A stretch of DNA of 64,000 bases. It comes from Lyngbya sp. HA4199-MV5 (GTDB taxonomy: Bacteria; Cyanobacteriota; Cyanobacteriia; Leptolyngbyales; Leptolyngbyaceae). Both the position numbers and the translations under genes were made by a program. This document shows positions 9,977 to 20,433 of this stretch, one piece after another (positions within the stretch are counted from its first letter, which is position 1; each line of letters begins with the position of its first letter). The notes below the pieces were generated by a model that was not told where the DNA came from, did no database searches, and saw only the letters and a list, made by a program, of their open reading frames with translations. The stretch covers positions 123,748 through 187,747 of the forward strand of contig JAHHHL010000006.1 in NCBI GenBank assembly GCA_019359375.1, given 5' to 3'.

Positions 9977-10741
9977 CTACACAGGTGTTTGCATCAAGCG
10001 TTGTTTGAGGCGATGCGGATCGCCCCGATCGACCACCTTGCCCTGCTCCAACAGAAACGCGCCATCGCAGTAATCCAGTTCATCCAGGCGATGGGTGACC
10101 CATAGTGCCGTTAACCCACGCTCTTTGACGAGTTGCCGTACCTGAGCAACCAGATCGAGCTGGCTATCGGGATCTAAAAGGGCTGTGGGTTCATCCAGCA
10201 GCAGGACTTCGCAGCGAGTGGCGATCGCGCCTGCAATAGCAACCCGCTGTTTTTGTCCGCCGCTGAGGGCATAAATGGGTCGCCGGAGGAGTGGCAGCAG
10301 ATTTACGGCACCGAGCGCTTCTTCTACCCGTCGCCGCACCTGGGCATAGGTGAGTTTTTCTGCCACCAGCCCAAAGGCAACATCTGCACCCACTGTTGGC
10401 ATGACAAGCTGGTGGTCAGGATTTTGAAACACAAAGCCAATATGGGGGCTGATGTGAATCGAGCCTGTTTGAGGCTGCAAGAGGTTTGCCAGCAGTTTCA
10501 GCAGCGTCGATTTGCCGCTGCCGTTAGTGCCCAACAGCATCCAGAATTCGCCTTGAGGGACTTCCAGGCTGCACGAGTCCAAAACGGTCTCACCCTTATA
10601 CCAGCGGAAGCCTAAATCCTCAACCTGAATCGCTGGGGGGGCAGAGACGGACTCCAGAGGCTCTAGTTTCCCAACAGAGAGAGAGGGCTGATTGCCAAAA
10701 CTGTCATCATTCTGCCGTGCAAAACTTCCTGAGTCGTTCAT
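9977..10741 (-). CDS. ABC transporter ATP-binding protein (energy-coupling factor/CbiO-like)
   Basis: GTNGSGKSTLLKLL; FQNPDHQLVMPTV; LSGGQKQRVAIAGA; LLLDEPTALLD. Confidence 0.9.
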   Translation of the reverse strand: MNDSGSFARQNDDSFGNQPSLSVGKLEPLESVSAPPAIQVEDLGFRWYKGETVLDSCSLEVPQGEFWMLLGTNGSGKSTLLKLLANLLQPQTGSIHISPHIGFVFQNPDHQLVMPTVGADVAFGLVAEKLTYAQVRRRVEEALGAVNLLPLLRRPIYALSGGQKQRVAIAGAIATRCEVLLLDEPTALLDPDSQLDLVAQVRQLVKERGLTALWVTHRLDELDYCDGAFLLEQGKVVDRGDPHRLKQRLMQTPV

Positions 10742-11007
10742 TCTGCTAGGGCAAAGAAACCGGGTGGTCTACCAGAAGCCGCAGCCGTACCCGATTTGTC
10801 AGAGATCTGCACGGCGGAGATTTCGCTGCCAAGAATGCCAATTTTTTTCCCAGGCTGCTTCTCGCATACCAGTTCCAACAGTTCGTTGCTGCCAGACCGG
10901 AGTACCTCCAAGATTTTTTGATAGACCGCTTCGGCATCCTCTTCCGCTTTGCGCTGTACGGACAACGAGAGGGGCGTATTTTTGAGCGTAATGTCGATAA
11001 TAAACAT
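10738..11007 (-). CDS. UPF0367-like conserved cyanobacterial protein
   Basis: MFIIDITLKNTPLSLSVQRKAEEDAEAVYQKI; 4-bp overlap with the ABC gene. Confidence 0.8.
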   Translation of the reverse strand: MFIIDITLKNTPLSLSVQRKAEEDAEAVYQKILEVLRSGSNELLELVCEKQPGKKIGILGSEISAVQISDKSGTAAASGRPPGFFALAE

Positions 11008-11210
11008 GTGTTGCGTGCGTCACAGAACCAGCTTCTAGTATCGCAAATCGCGGCGATCTTGGTAGAGAGATTATGGCGCGATCGTTCAGTGAGATGCTTT
11101 TCCTTACCCGATTCGGTTCGCTAAAGAATGAGCAATGCCACAACATCGAACTTTTTTAAGCGGTGTAAAGCCTTCGGCATGGCTGGTCGAGCTTACTTAG
11201 TTTTTATTTC

Positions 11211-11969
11211 TTAGAGAAATAAGGCTTGCCGATGCGCCAATACTTGAGCGGGTTCAATCTCAGTCACTGCTTCATCGAGTGGTAGCATCCGCACGCAGCG
11301 CTTGAAGACATTCGCCTGGTAGACGCGTCGATTGGTCATATCCACACCCGTCAGCCAGCCACTTTTGGGATGGTACGCACCCGTATCAATATCCAACCAG
11401 CCATGACCGCGTGCCAACTCACCAGGCGCAACATTTGGTAGTGTAAACGTAATGGTGTGCCCCGTAATGATGAGCTTGTCTGCAAAGTATGGTTTGGGGC
11501 TACTGTGAAATTCATCTCGAATCCAACAAAACTCTTGCGTCGTTTGCGCCTGAATGGGCAGATTAGGATGGACACCTGCATGGACCAGCCACAGGTCGCC
11601 CAGGTCAAGGTAGATGGGCAACGTTCTCAACCATTCGATGTGATCGGGTCGAATGCCCGCATCGCCGTAGCTAGCCACGGTTGCACGTCCACCGCTATAG
11701 AGCCAAGCCTGTAGCGCAGGATGGAAGACGCGCCCATTGGGAAAGGCATCGAGCAAAAGCTGCTCATGGTTCCCCAGCAGGCAATTGTAGCCATTCTGCT
11801 GGACAAAGTTGATGACCTCGGCGCTATCGGGACCCCGATCGATTAAGTCGCCCAAAAAATAAAGCTGATCACCAGTACCCGGTGCGATCGCCTCCAGTAG
11901 CGTCATCAACCCTTCGTAGTGACCGTGTACATCGCCAATGATGATACGACGATGATTAGCTTCACTCAT
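11211..11969 (-). CDS. Metallophosphoesterase / serine-threonine phosphatase-like protein
   Basis: IGDVHGHYEGL, FLGDLIDRGPDSAEV, LLGNHEQLLL motifs. Confidence 0.9.
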   Translation of the reverse strand: MSEANHRRIIIGDVHGHYEGLMTLLEAIAPGTGDQLYFLGDLIDRGPDSAEVINFVQQNGYNCLLGNHEQLLLDAFPNGRVFHPALQAWLYSGGRATVASYGDAGIRPDHIEWLRTLPIYLDLGDLWLVHAGVHPNLPIQAQTTQEFCWIRDEFHSSPKPYFADKLIITGHTITFTLPNVAPGELARGHGWLDIDTGAYHPKSGWLTGVDMTNRRVYQANVFKRCVRMLPLDEAVTEIEPAQVLAHRQALFL

Positions 11970-12249
11970 GCGATCGCCTTCTCTATAAGCTTCTGATTCG
12001 TCTTCTGCTTGCTCAACAGCACTCTACACACAATGATCATGATGCAAATCGTTGCTGTAAGTTGTTCAGGTGAGCCTTTATTCTCAGGGTGATTTGAATC
12101 ACTAGACTCATTATGCCCTGATTTTTTTACCCGTTCCATGTCAGGTATTAAAGATTACACTTGTTGGCGAGAAATTTACTAAACGTTCACTGATCTATTT
12201 CGCTATCAAATAGCTTAAACACAGAACTGGTCTGGCATTCGACAGGTAT

Positions 12250-12975
12250 TTACTGACCCAAGGCTCTCAAAAAGCGCTGCATCTCTTCAATCACATTTCG
12301 CTTCGGTGAGGCTTGCGTACCGCCAGCCTGAAGCAAAAGTTGTTCTAGCCGTTCGGTGCCTGGTTTTGTCAATTCTTCGACAACTAAAGCATAGGTATTG
12401 TCTGTCTCACGCCACACTTGCCAGGGTGCAGGATAGCAACGCAGCAACGCCGTTCGATCGAAGGGGCGCAGATAGTAACACGGCTCAAACGTGCTGAGAA
12501 ACCGCTCACGAATTTTGCGTGCCGCGTAGCCAATGCCAACCGTGCCAATATCCTCTAAGCGTGGGGCAAACAAAACAACGGGACGATCGCCCGCAGCAGT
12601 ACAGACCTGTTCCACAGGTGAAACCTCGACCGAAGAGGGTGCAACAAACAGAAATAGTTGGTCATCGGGACTCACCAATTCGTCAACGGGGGTTGTCTGT
12701 CGCGCTCCTGCTACATCTAAGCTGCAAATGTTGAAGGGAGTTTCGCCCCAATCTCGTCTTGCCAGCGCCGCCGCTCCAGCATCGGTAAAAAAGACTTTGA
12801 GTCCAGCACCCATGTGGCTAAAAACTGGGAGATACTGAAATGCGATCGGGGTCGGCTTTAGCTCTGGTAACAGTAGATCGATTTGCAGACGAGTGTAGCC
12901 CGCGGCGATCGCCGCTTGGGTGGCGCTTTGTGCCTGCGCGATCGCTGCGTCTAACGTTTGAGGAAATTCAACCAT
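12250..12975 (-). CDS. DUF1995 family protein
   Basis: MVEFPQTLDAAIAQAQSATQAAIAAGYTRLQIDLLLPELK; likely start at 12975 (ORF extends to 12993). Confidence 0.82.
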   Translation of the reverse strand: MVEFPQTLDAAIAQAQSATQAAIAAGYTRLQIDLLLPELKPTPIAFQYLPVFSHMGAGLKVFFTDAGAAALARRDWGETPFNICSLDVAGARQTTPVDELVSPDDQLFLFVAPSSVEVSPVEQVCTAAGDRPVVLFAPRLEDIGTVGIGYAARKIRERFLSTFEPCYYLRPFDRTALLRCYPAPWQVWRETDNTYALVVEELTKPGTERLEQLLLQAGGTQASPKRNVIEEMQRFLRALGQ

Positions 12976-13198
12976 GATTGCGAGTAAAGCCAAAAATTAA
13001 AGAACCGAAGAGGAAGAACGTAACCTTAATGCAGTTTTTCATGGCATACAAAGCATCTTCGCTGAAAATGCGGCTGGTGGGAACCATTAGTTTTAACCAA
13101 AATCTCCGAGGTTTGCGTCAGTCCTCATTGAAAATGGGTCACGCCTTGAAGACCTGACCCCGCTTGCATGAGTATGTTTGGCTCGCGTCAGTCGCCCA

Positions 13199-13810
13199 CT
13201 AATCCTTACTGAGGATTGCATTCGGCTCTAAACACCAAACAGCGTAACCCTGAACTGCCCTGGTAATTAAAGCGCCAACATCTTTGCGCTGCAATCTGGC
13301 AGCCAGCGTTAATGCCTGCTGTTGGGTGGTCGCTACTTTAAGCAGACTGTAATATTTACCATCAAACAGCACAGCGGCTAGGCGCTGATCAGAATCCGGC
13401 AGGCTGATGTGGCACGCTTTGTAATCGCTGCGAGATTCAAGAATCTTGCAGGCAGGGACATCAGTAATTTGGGAGAATGCTTGGGATGGTGTTGGCGACG
13501 GTAACCGGGGGCAGGCATCAACATAGGCTTCAGGCTCTAACCGCCAAATCGCGTATCCTTTAGCCAGTCTGGTAATGACGGCTGCTTTGCCCACCGATGT
13601 CAACCGTTTGGCGATTTCGAGCGATCGCGCCCGGTCTTGCACCACTTTGACAAGACTGTAATACTTATCATTTACCACAACCGCTGCCACTCGATAATCT
13701 TCCCCTGGCAGGCAAATATGACAGGAATGGTATTGGTCACGAGATTCGAGTATTTTAGGAGTCAGATCCAGAGGATCTACGGAGAATGGAGAGTGCGTCG
13801 GAGTTAGCAT
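13199..13810 (-). CDS. Hypothetical protein with two copies of a ~79-aa domain
   Basis: KILESRDQYHSCHICLPGEDYRVAAVVV... and KILESRSDYKACHISLPDSDQRLAAVLF... align along their length. Confidence 0.85.
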   Translation of the reverse strand: MLTPTHSPFSVDPLDLTPKILESRDQYHSCHICLPGEDYRVAAVVVNDKYYSLVKVVQDRARSLEIAKRLTSVGKAAVITRLAKGYAIWRLEPEAYVDACPRLPSPTPSQAFSQITDVPACKILESRSDYKACHISLPDSDQRLAAVLFDGKYYSLLKVATTQQQALTLAARLQRKDVGALITRAVQGYAVWCLEPNAILSKD

Positions 13811-14010
13811 GAACTGACCTCAAATAGATGCTCCAGAAGAGTCACTTTTTGAGATGCTCTTTTTAAGAACCTCAAAATAACTTCACCAGGATGGTTCTAT
13901 TTTCGCCGCCTCAATCTTCAACTGAAACCGTGATAACGCGCATTTTCAGCCTTTTCGCGTAGAACTTTCCTGCTCGAAGCCAGTCAGCCTTATGCTCAAT
14001 ACTTAAATCC

Positions 14011-14391
14011 ATGTCTCATCCCTGCCATATCGTCGTAGCGGGCAATCCTGCCATTATTTATGCCAGCCGTAACGGTACGCCCGATCGTATACTGCCAATT
14101 CTCAAGCGCTTTTTGGATAAGTTTTGGCAAGAGCGTGATTTAGTGGGAGAAAACAGCGATACGCCTGAGTGCTTGGTAGCCCAAATTATCGTGCGCTTTG
14201 GCTTTGAAATTTGTGAGGATGACTTCTCAAATTTGCGCGTTGGCGTGCGGTATGACCCAAACGTTGAGTATTTTTACTGGATAACGTCTGAACGGGATAT
14301 CAGTGTATGGGTACCCGAAGAGGCTTATCGCCAGGAGCCAATGCTTGGGTTGAAGGGGTGTAAGCGGTGGAAGAGAGAAGGGAAGGGGTGA
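14011..14391 (+). CDS. Conserved hypothetical protein
   Basis: 126-aa ORF with coding character; C-terminus runs into a repeat element. Confidence 0.7.
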   Translation: MSHPCHIVVAGNPAIIYASRNGTPDRILPILKRFLDKFWQERDLVGENSDTPECLVAQIIVRFGFEICEDDFSNLRVGVRYDPNVEYFYWITSERDISVWVPEEAYRQEPMLGLKGCKRWKREGKG

Positions 14392-14566
14392 GGAGAGAGG
14401 GGTGAGGAGTCAAGGGAGTTTTTAGCTGCTAGTTTTTAGTTGTTAGAAATTAGGAGTCAGGAATCAGCCTTTTATCCTAATTCTTGTCTAACAGCTAACA
14501 GCTCACAATTCTCTGTTTCCTCCACTCCCCACTCCCTACTCCCTATTCCACCTTTTGCCTTCTCTC
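14385..14566. repeat. Dispersed purine/pyrimidine imperfect palindrome between convergent genes
   Basis: gaggagagaggggtgaggag...agctaacagctcac...ctccactccccactccctactccc. Confidence 0.75.
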
Positions 14567-15748
14567 TCACAGCTTGGCGTTGCAGAATGTTTGATAATCG
14601 TCTTCTACTTGAATGGTGTAGGTACAAGCGTACGCTAATAAAGGGTCATGCCAGGCATTGTTTTGAGCGAAGGTGATGAGGTCGTCGGCGATCGCAGAGC
14701 CTTGTCGCCCGCTGCTGAGTAGTTGCCCCCAGGCGGTTACTTCTGCCATTGTTTCGATTACTTTTCTCAAGCGATGGAGTTTGCCATTCCATTGACTGAG
14801 ATTGATTTCATCATCCATCGGCTGCAACTCGCGCAAAACATACGCCTGCCCATCGAGTTCTACGGTATCTAACAACGCAGGGGGAGACCAATGGACGCGC
14901 TGCTGAACAGACACAATGCGATCGGCTTGGGATGCCCACTGGGGCTGCGGCAGTGTGAGATAAGGCTGGAGCGATGAGCTTGAACCAGCCTTGAGATCTA
15001 GCAGATAATTATTGTGGGGTGAGCCGTTGCCTTCGATCAGTAGAACATAGCGCTCAAGCCCCAAACTACCTGTGCCGGTTACCCGGTACGCCACGTCGAG
15101 TAGCCGAAAGAATTTAGGTTTTTTCTGTTTGGCTGCCCAATTTTTGAGCAGTACTTCAATTTTATCTCGCCGGGTTTGGGCGATCGCACGGGCTTTTTCA
15201 TTGAGCAAAAGTTGGCGCAGCTTTCCCACTTTCTGAGTACGCTTCTCTAAGAAGTCTTTGCGCTTTCGTCGTTTCAAGCTGTCTAAAAGCTCTTTGACCA
15301 AACCAGTAGCAGTATCTCGACTCACGATCCCAGCTTTCCCCTTTGCCAGCACGTTGGTGTAGGCAGTCAGAAAGTTTTGGCAAAGCGCCAGTGCATCAAT
15401 GCTATCGATATCAAGGCTCTGTCCGGCGACCAGGATTGAGGTGAGGAACCGTGCCAAGTCCCAGGTGCAAGGTGCGAGAGCGGCTTCATCAAAATCATTG
15501 ATATCAAAGTAGACCAGACGATCGTTCCCTTTGTAGGTGCCAAAATTTTCGAGATGTAAATCGCCACAAAGCCACACAGACGGAGCTGCATTGAGCGGTG
15601 AGTGTACCGGAAAATCTTCGTAAAAGAGATGGCAGGTGCCGCGCAAAAAGGCAAACGCATCTTGCCGCATCAACTGATATTTACGGGCAAGTAGCTCTGG
15701 CTGTCGATCGTGATTAAACTGCTGAATGCGCTCAATAAGGTCTGCCAT
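14567..15748 (-). CDS. DUF2252 family protein
   Basis: MRQDAFAFLRGTCHLFYEDF; VWLCGDLHLENFGTY; FDINDFDEAALAPCTWDLARF; likely start MADLIERIQQFN at 15748 (ORF to 15865). Confidence 0.88.
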   Translation of the reverse strand: MADLIERIQQFNHDRQPELLARKYQLMRQDAFAFLRGTCHLFYEDFPVHSPLNAAPSVWLCGDLHLENFGTYKGNDRLVYFDINDFDEAALAPCTWDLARFLTSILVAGQSLDIDSIDALALCQNFLTAYTNVLAKGKAGIVSRDTATGLVKELLDSLKRRKRKDFLEKRTQKVGKLRQLLLNEKARAIAQTRRDKIEVLLKNWAAKQKKPKFFRLLDVAYRVTGTGSLGLERYVLLIEGNGSPHNNYLLDLKAGSSSSLQPYLTLPQPQWASQADRIVSVQQRVHWSPPALLDTVELDGQAYVLRELQPMDDEINLSQWNGKLHRLRKVIETMAEVTAWGQLLSSGRQGSAIADDLITFAQNNAWHDPLLAYACTYTIQVEDDYQTFCNAKL

Positions 15749-15845
15749 CTGTCTTAGAAGCCGAATCTGGTGTGATCTGAGCGTGTTGCTGGAGCGGAAC
15801 GAAAACCTGAAAACACAAACGGTTTCAACTCTTGTCTTGCACCTC

Positions 15846-16643
15846 CTAACCACCTTGCTTCCCAAACGTCAAAATGTGCTGTTGCGGTAAGGTTTCCTTC
15901 GTTGCTAGCCAGGTTAGCCCTACGGCAGTCATTTCTCTACGTACTTGTCTCTGAGTCATTTTGTGCAGCGCTTTGATCGGAATCAGGGGATTTTCGCCAC
16001 GATATTCCACTAAAACAACACGCCCGCTGGGTTTGAGTGCTTGCGCGATCGCCGTCATCATTTCTTGGGGATGGTCAAACTCGTGATAGGCATCAACCAG
16101 CAGCGCCAGGTCGATCGAGGCAGCCTTCAAATTTGGATTCGTGATACTGCCTGACACTGTTTCGACATTCGTGATCTTTTTCTCTTGCTTGACGGCATTC
16201 ACAATCTCCAGCATTTCGGGCTGTATATCCACTGCCAGCACCTTTCCCTGCGGCACCAAAGGACTTAATCGAAAGCTAAAGTAACCCGTTCCAGCGCCAA
16301 TATCAGTAACCACATCGGTAGGCTTCAGGTTTAGGGCGTTGATCAAAGTCTGCGGCTGCTCTTCTCGCTCTCGATTGGGACGCTCTAGCCAACCCGCACC
16401 GAGATGCCCCATCACTTGAGCGATTTCTCTACCCATGTAAACTTTGCCGATCCCGTCTCGACTGGGTGTTTTTTGCTGATAGACAGAATCGGCAATCGGC
16501 GTAGATGGTGATGGGGCGATCGCCGTTGGTGCAGGCAACACCTGACAACCAGATAGCAGCACTGCAAAGCAGACCACTAGGATCAGCACGTCCCTGGGAA
16601 GCGTCTTCTGCACCCAGCACAACCAACGCTTTGTCATAAACAT
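15846..16643 (-). CDS. Class I SAM-dependent methyltransferase with N-terminal lipoprotein-like signal
   Basis: TDIGAGTGYFSFRLSPLV; VLAVDIQPEM; N-terminal VVCFAVLLSGCQ lipobox-like; start at 16643 or 16637 (ORF to 16718). Confidence 0.85.
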   Translation of the reverse strand: MFMTKRWLCWVQKTLPRDVLILVVCFAVLLSGCQVLPAPTAIAPSPSTPIADSVYQQKTPSRDGIGKVYMGREIAQVMGHLGAGWLERPNREREEQPQTLINALNLKPTDVVTDIGAGTGYFSFRLSPLVPQGKVLAVDIQPEMLEIVNAVKQEKKITNVETVSGSITNPNLKAASIDLALLVDAYHEFDHPQEMMTAIAQALKPSGRVVLVEYRGENPLIPIKALHKMTQRQVRREMTAVGLTWLATKETLPQQHILTFGKQGG

Positions 16644-16650
16644 GCCTAAA

Positions 16651-19600
16651 TTAGCCTGTATTCCGCATACCAGCGGCGATGCCATTGATGGTGAGCAGGG
16701 CACCCCGCAGCAGTTCACCTTTGCTGTAGCGCGATCGCACCACTCCAGTCACCGCTTCAGTATTGTGTTGCCGTAACCGCTTGAGCAACGACACTTGCAG
16801 GAATCCAAGGGGAACGATCGTGCCATTGCGTAGCTGCACCGATCGTTGCAAATCGGGATCGCCATCTAGCAGGCGCTTGTGTCCTGTAATAGCAAGCACC
16901 ATATCGCGGGTGAGATGATACTCGTTGGCAATTTGCTCGTAAACAGGCTCTAAACGTGCTTTGTCTTCTGGTTTAGCCAGTTCACGCACGTAGTGCCCAG
17001 CAATTTGCAAATCGACTTTTGAGAGCGTCATTTCGACCTTAGAAATCGCCATTTTGAAAAAGGGCCATTTGAAGTAGAAGTAGCGCAATAGCTTCAGGTG
17101 CTCTTCCGGTTGCTCGATGAGAAAGTCTTGGAGAGCCGTGCCCATACCGTACCAGGCAGGCAGCAGAAACCGACTTTGTGTCCAGCTAAAAACCCAGGGA
17201 ATGGCTCGTAACCCGCTAAGGTCTTTCTTGCCACCGCCACGACGGGCGGGACGGGAGCTAATTTGAAGTTGACTGATTTCTTCGATCGGCGTAACCTGCA
17301 AGAAAAAGTCCAGAAAGTCCGGCTGCTCGTAGATGAGGGCACGGTAATGGATGCGCGATCGGTCTGCCAGCTCTTCCATAATTTCGTGCCAGGGCTGGAT
17401 GTCGTCAAACCCGGTGCGGAGCAAGCTACCTTGAATGACGGCTGTTGTGACGGTTTCCAGGTTGTACAGCGCCAGTTCCGGCAGCGAATACTTGGATGCC
17501 AGTACTTCACCCTGCTCGGTAATCTTGATGCGACCATTCACGCTGCGACCGGGTTGCGCCAGGATGGCTTCGTAGGCAGGACCGCCACCGCGACCCACCG
17601 ACCCACCGCGACCGTGGAAGATGCGGAGCGCGACATCAAAGCTTTCAGCAACGGTCTGCAATGCCTGTTGCGCCTTGTGGATCTCCCAACTACTGCTCAG
17701 AAACCCAGAATCTTTGTTGCTATCTGAGTAGCCCAGCATGACCTCTTGCAACGAGGGTGCCTGTGCCTCTAGCTGAGCAAAGCCGCCCGCTAGCACCGCC
17801 CGGTAGAGCGGCAACTCAAACAAAAGCTTCAGGACAGACGGTGCCTTTTGCAGATCCTCAACGGTCTCAAACAAGGGAACGACATGGAGTGAGCTGTTGC
17901 CCGTCGCCGGATCGTAAAGCCCTGCTTCTTTTGCCAGCAAGAGGACTTCCAGAAGGTCACTCACCTCGTGGCTCATGCTGATGACGTAGGTGTTGCAAAC
18001 TTCAGTGCCAAACTCTTGCTGGAGTCGCCGCACCATGCGAAAGGTTTCGACGGTTTCTCGCGCTTTGTCTGAGAAATGCAGCTCAGTGGGAATCAACGGT
18101 CGGCGCGTTTGCAGTTCTGTAGCAAGCCAGAGGGTGCGTTCGGGTTCAGTTAGCTCGTTGTAGGGCTTGGACAGGATTTGCAGGTAGTCAACGATTTCGC
18201 TGAGGGTATCGGAGTGGCGGGTGCTTTCCTGCCGAATGTCGAGGTGCGCCAGGTTAAAGCCGTAGATTTCGACCTGGCAAATCAGCGTCTCCAGATCCCG
18301 GCAGCTTAGCCCCGTTTCAGTAAGGCTGCGCTCGATGAGCCGGAGTTCTGCTAAGAACGCTTCACCAGAACTATAGATGGTGTTGGGGTTGCAGTCGGGT
18401 TCGTCTCCGCGCAGGCAATCGCTGTTGTTGATGATGGCGTTGCGATCGCGCGTATTTTCCAGCCGCTTCTGGATATAGGACAACTTCAGCCGATAGGGTT
18501 CCTGCCGATAGCGGATCGCTAATTGATCGTAGATTGCGGGCATTTGAAGCTGGTCTTGCTCCAGCGATTCCAGCAAGTCGGGCAACACATCGCTCCAGTG
18601 CAGTGACAGGCTCAGCAAATCCTTTAACCGATGCACCGACTGAATGTATTTTTCCAGCACCATGCCCCGCTGATAGCACGCCGTTTGCCAGGTAATTTGG
18701 GGCGTGACGGAGGGGTTGCCATCGCGATCGGAGCCAACCCAGGAGCCAAACTTACAAAAGTTATTGCTGGGGGGTGTCATGGCTGGGAACGAGGCATGCA
18801 GGGCTTGCTTAAACCGCTGGTAAAGCTGCGGAATGGCATCAAACAGCACTTCCTGAAAATAGTGGAGCGTATAGTCCACTTCATCCAGCACGGTGGGCTT
18901 AAACTGATGCAGTTCATCGGTGCGCCACCAGAGTCGAATTTCTTCAGTCAGTTGTTCGCGCAAAACCTCGGCTTCCCAAGATGCAGCGGGAAGACCCTGA
19001 GAATTGAGCCGATCTTCGACGTGATCAAGCTGTCGCAAAATCCGCGCAATGCGGCGTTGCTTATCCCGAATGGTATGACGGACGATTTCCGTGGGATGAG
19101 CGGTGAAGACCAGTCGAATATCTAACTGGCTAATTAAATTTTGGATGTGCTGCGGCGGCACATTCAGGCTGCGAAGCTTGGGAAACAGCCAGTGAAAGGT
19201 GCCCATTTCTTTGCGGGCTTCTGGGTCTTGCAGGCTTTTTTCGAGCAGATCGGCTTCGAGTCTGCCCATGGGTGTTGACGACTCCCCGTTAGAACCGGGA
19301 TAGCCCGCGATCGCCGCACTCGGATCAACCCCCACTGACGAAGCGGTATCCCGCGAGGCCCGGTACTGCTGCTGCTGGTCGCGCTGTTCGTAGTGCTGCT
19401 CGACAATATTAATTAACTGAAAGTAAAGCGCAAAGGCACGCGCTGCTCGAATTGCCTCGTTAAGATCCAGCCGTTCCACGACCTTGAGTACTTCTGACTC
19501 TAAAAAGCTGGGAGCCTGTCCTTCGGGTGAGCACAGGTCGCGCAACTGGTTCAGCAGATCGACCAGTTCTTGACCGCATTCCTGTTGCAGCACAAACGCC

Positions 19601-19740
19601 CACAAGTCTTCAATAATCTTGAGTCGATGCCGCAAAAATAGATCAGATGTAGATGTCACGGGGATTGCCTCGGATGCTCTGGATTCGGTCGCCGTGCTGA
19701 GACCCAATCCATCATCTGACGAAGGTCTTGTCGAACTCAT
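16651..19740 (-). CDS. ppc: Phosphoenolpyruvate carboxylase
   Basis: [42 protein letters not shown]-terminal [11 protein letters not shown]. Confidence 0.98.
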   Translation of the reverse strand: MSSTRPSSDDGLGLSTATESRASEAIPVTSTSDLFLRHRLKIIEDLWAFVLQQECGQELVDLLNQLRDLCSPEGQAPSFLESEVLKVVERLDLNEAIRAARAFALYFQLINIVEQHYEQRDQQQQYRASRDTASSVGVDPSAAIAGYPGSNGESSTPMGRLEADLLEKSLQDPEARKEMGTFHWLFPKLRSLNVPPQHIQNLISQLDIRLVFTAHPTEIVRHTIRDKQRRIARILRQLDHVEDRLNSQGLPAASWEAEVLREQLTEEIRLWWRTDELHQFKPTVLDEVDYTLHYFQEVLFDAIPQLYQRFKQALHASFPAMTPPSNNFCKFGSWVGSDRDGNPSVTPQITWQTACYQRGMVLEKYIQSVHRLKDLLSLSLHWSDVLPDLLESLEQDQLQMPAIYDQLAIRYRQEPYRLKLSYIQKRLENTRDRNAIINNSDCLRGDEPDCNPNTIYSSGEAFLAELRLIERSLTETGLSCRDLETLICQVEIYGFNLAHLDIRQESTRHSDTLSEIVDYLQILSKPYNELTEPERTLWLATELQTRRPLIPTELHFSDKARETVETFRMVRRLQQEFGTEVCNTYVISMSHEVSDLLEVLLLAKEAGLYDPATGNSSLHVVPLFETVEDLQKAPSVLKLLFELPLYRAVLAGGFAQLEAQAPSLQEVMLGYSDSNKDSGFLSSSWEIHKAQQALQTVAESFDVALRIFHGRGGSVGRGGGPAYEAILAQPGRSVNGRIKITEQGEVLASKYSLPELALYNLETVTTAVIQGSLLRTGFDDIQPWHEIMEELADRSRIHYRALIYEQPDFLDFFLQVTPIEEISQLQISSRPARRGGGKKDLSGLRAIPWVFSWTQSRFLLPAWYGMGTALQDFLIEQPEEHLKLLRYFYFKWPFFKMAISKVEMTLSKVDLQIAGHYVRELAKPEDKARLEPVYEQIANEYHLTRDMVLAITGHKRLLDGDPDLQRSVQLRNGTIVPLGFLQVSLLKRLRQHNTEAVTGVVRSRYSKGELLRGALLTINGIAAGMRNTG

Positions 19741-19839
19741 GGGGCTGCTCTTATCAAAGATCTTTCAATAATTCTATGGGGTAATCCTCCGTTTTGTGGT
19801 TTCAGGAGAACCAAATTGTTACTTAGGAGCCAAATGGGG

Positions 19840-20085
19840 CTAAGAAGCGGCGCGATCGTCCGGATCCGTCGGCTTCTCGTGGGGGAAATGAAGCACAGGG
19901 AGTCGATCGCCACGAAAGATTTCTTCACTTAATAGCCCCAGTTCTTGAATGGCTTTGGCAACAACGTGACTGCCCACCAACGCTACGAGTACTGGAGCTG
20001 TCGCCAGACTTAGCAAAACGTCTGGAGAAATCAACGGTGCTGCATTGGACTCGATCGAAGAAGCGGATTGTTCAGAAGATGGCAT
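19840..20085 (-). CDS. Conserved hypothetical cyanobacterial small protein
   Basis: MPSSEQSASSIESNAAPLISPDVLLSLATAPVLVALVGSHVVAKAIQELGLLSEEIFRGDRLPVL; likely start 20085 (ORF to 20205). Confidence 0.65.
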   Translation of the reverse strand: MPSSEQSASSIESNAAPLISPDVLLSLATAPVLVALVGSHVVAKAIQELGLLSEEIFRGDRLPVLHFPHEKPTDPDDRAAS

Positions 20086-20433
20086 AATCAAAAGCTCGTG
20101 AAGGTGAGAAACATGAATCGGTAGCCCGTGCAAAGAGTCTGTGCTGATTTTCTTCTGTACTGAATGTCTTCTGCGCTGCTTGTTCACCAGGGCAACTGCT
20201 ATCAAGGGACTTCTGACCCAGTTCTCCCAACTGAACTATCAGAAGGCAATCTCGCTAAGATTGTGGTGCAGTTTCGTTCAATACGATTCGCTTTGAAACC
20301 AGACTTTATGACTAGAGTTACAGAGAAACTGCGCCAAAGCTCTGGGTATATGTTATCTCTATGGGGCAAATGACGGTGGGGCAAATGACGGTACCTCACG
20401 TTTCTGAATCACGTCGCAATTGTTAAGGCGCTC

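Noticed and set aside
17263-17727. 154-aa plus-strand ORF inside ppc
   Set aside because: Antisense to the well-supported ppc reading frame
18631-19125. 164-aa plus-strand ORF inside ppc
   Set aside because: Antisense shadow of ppc
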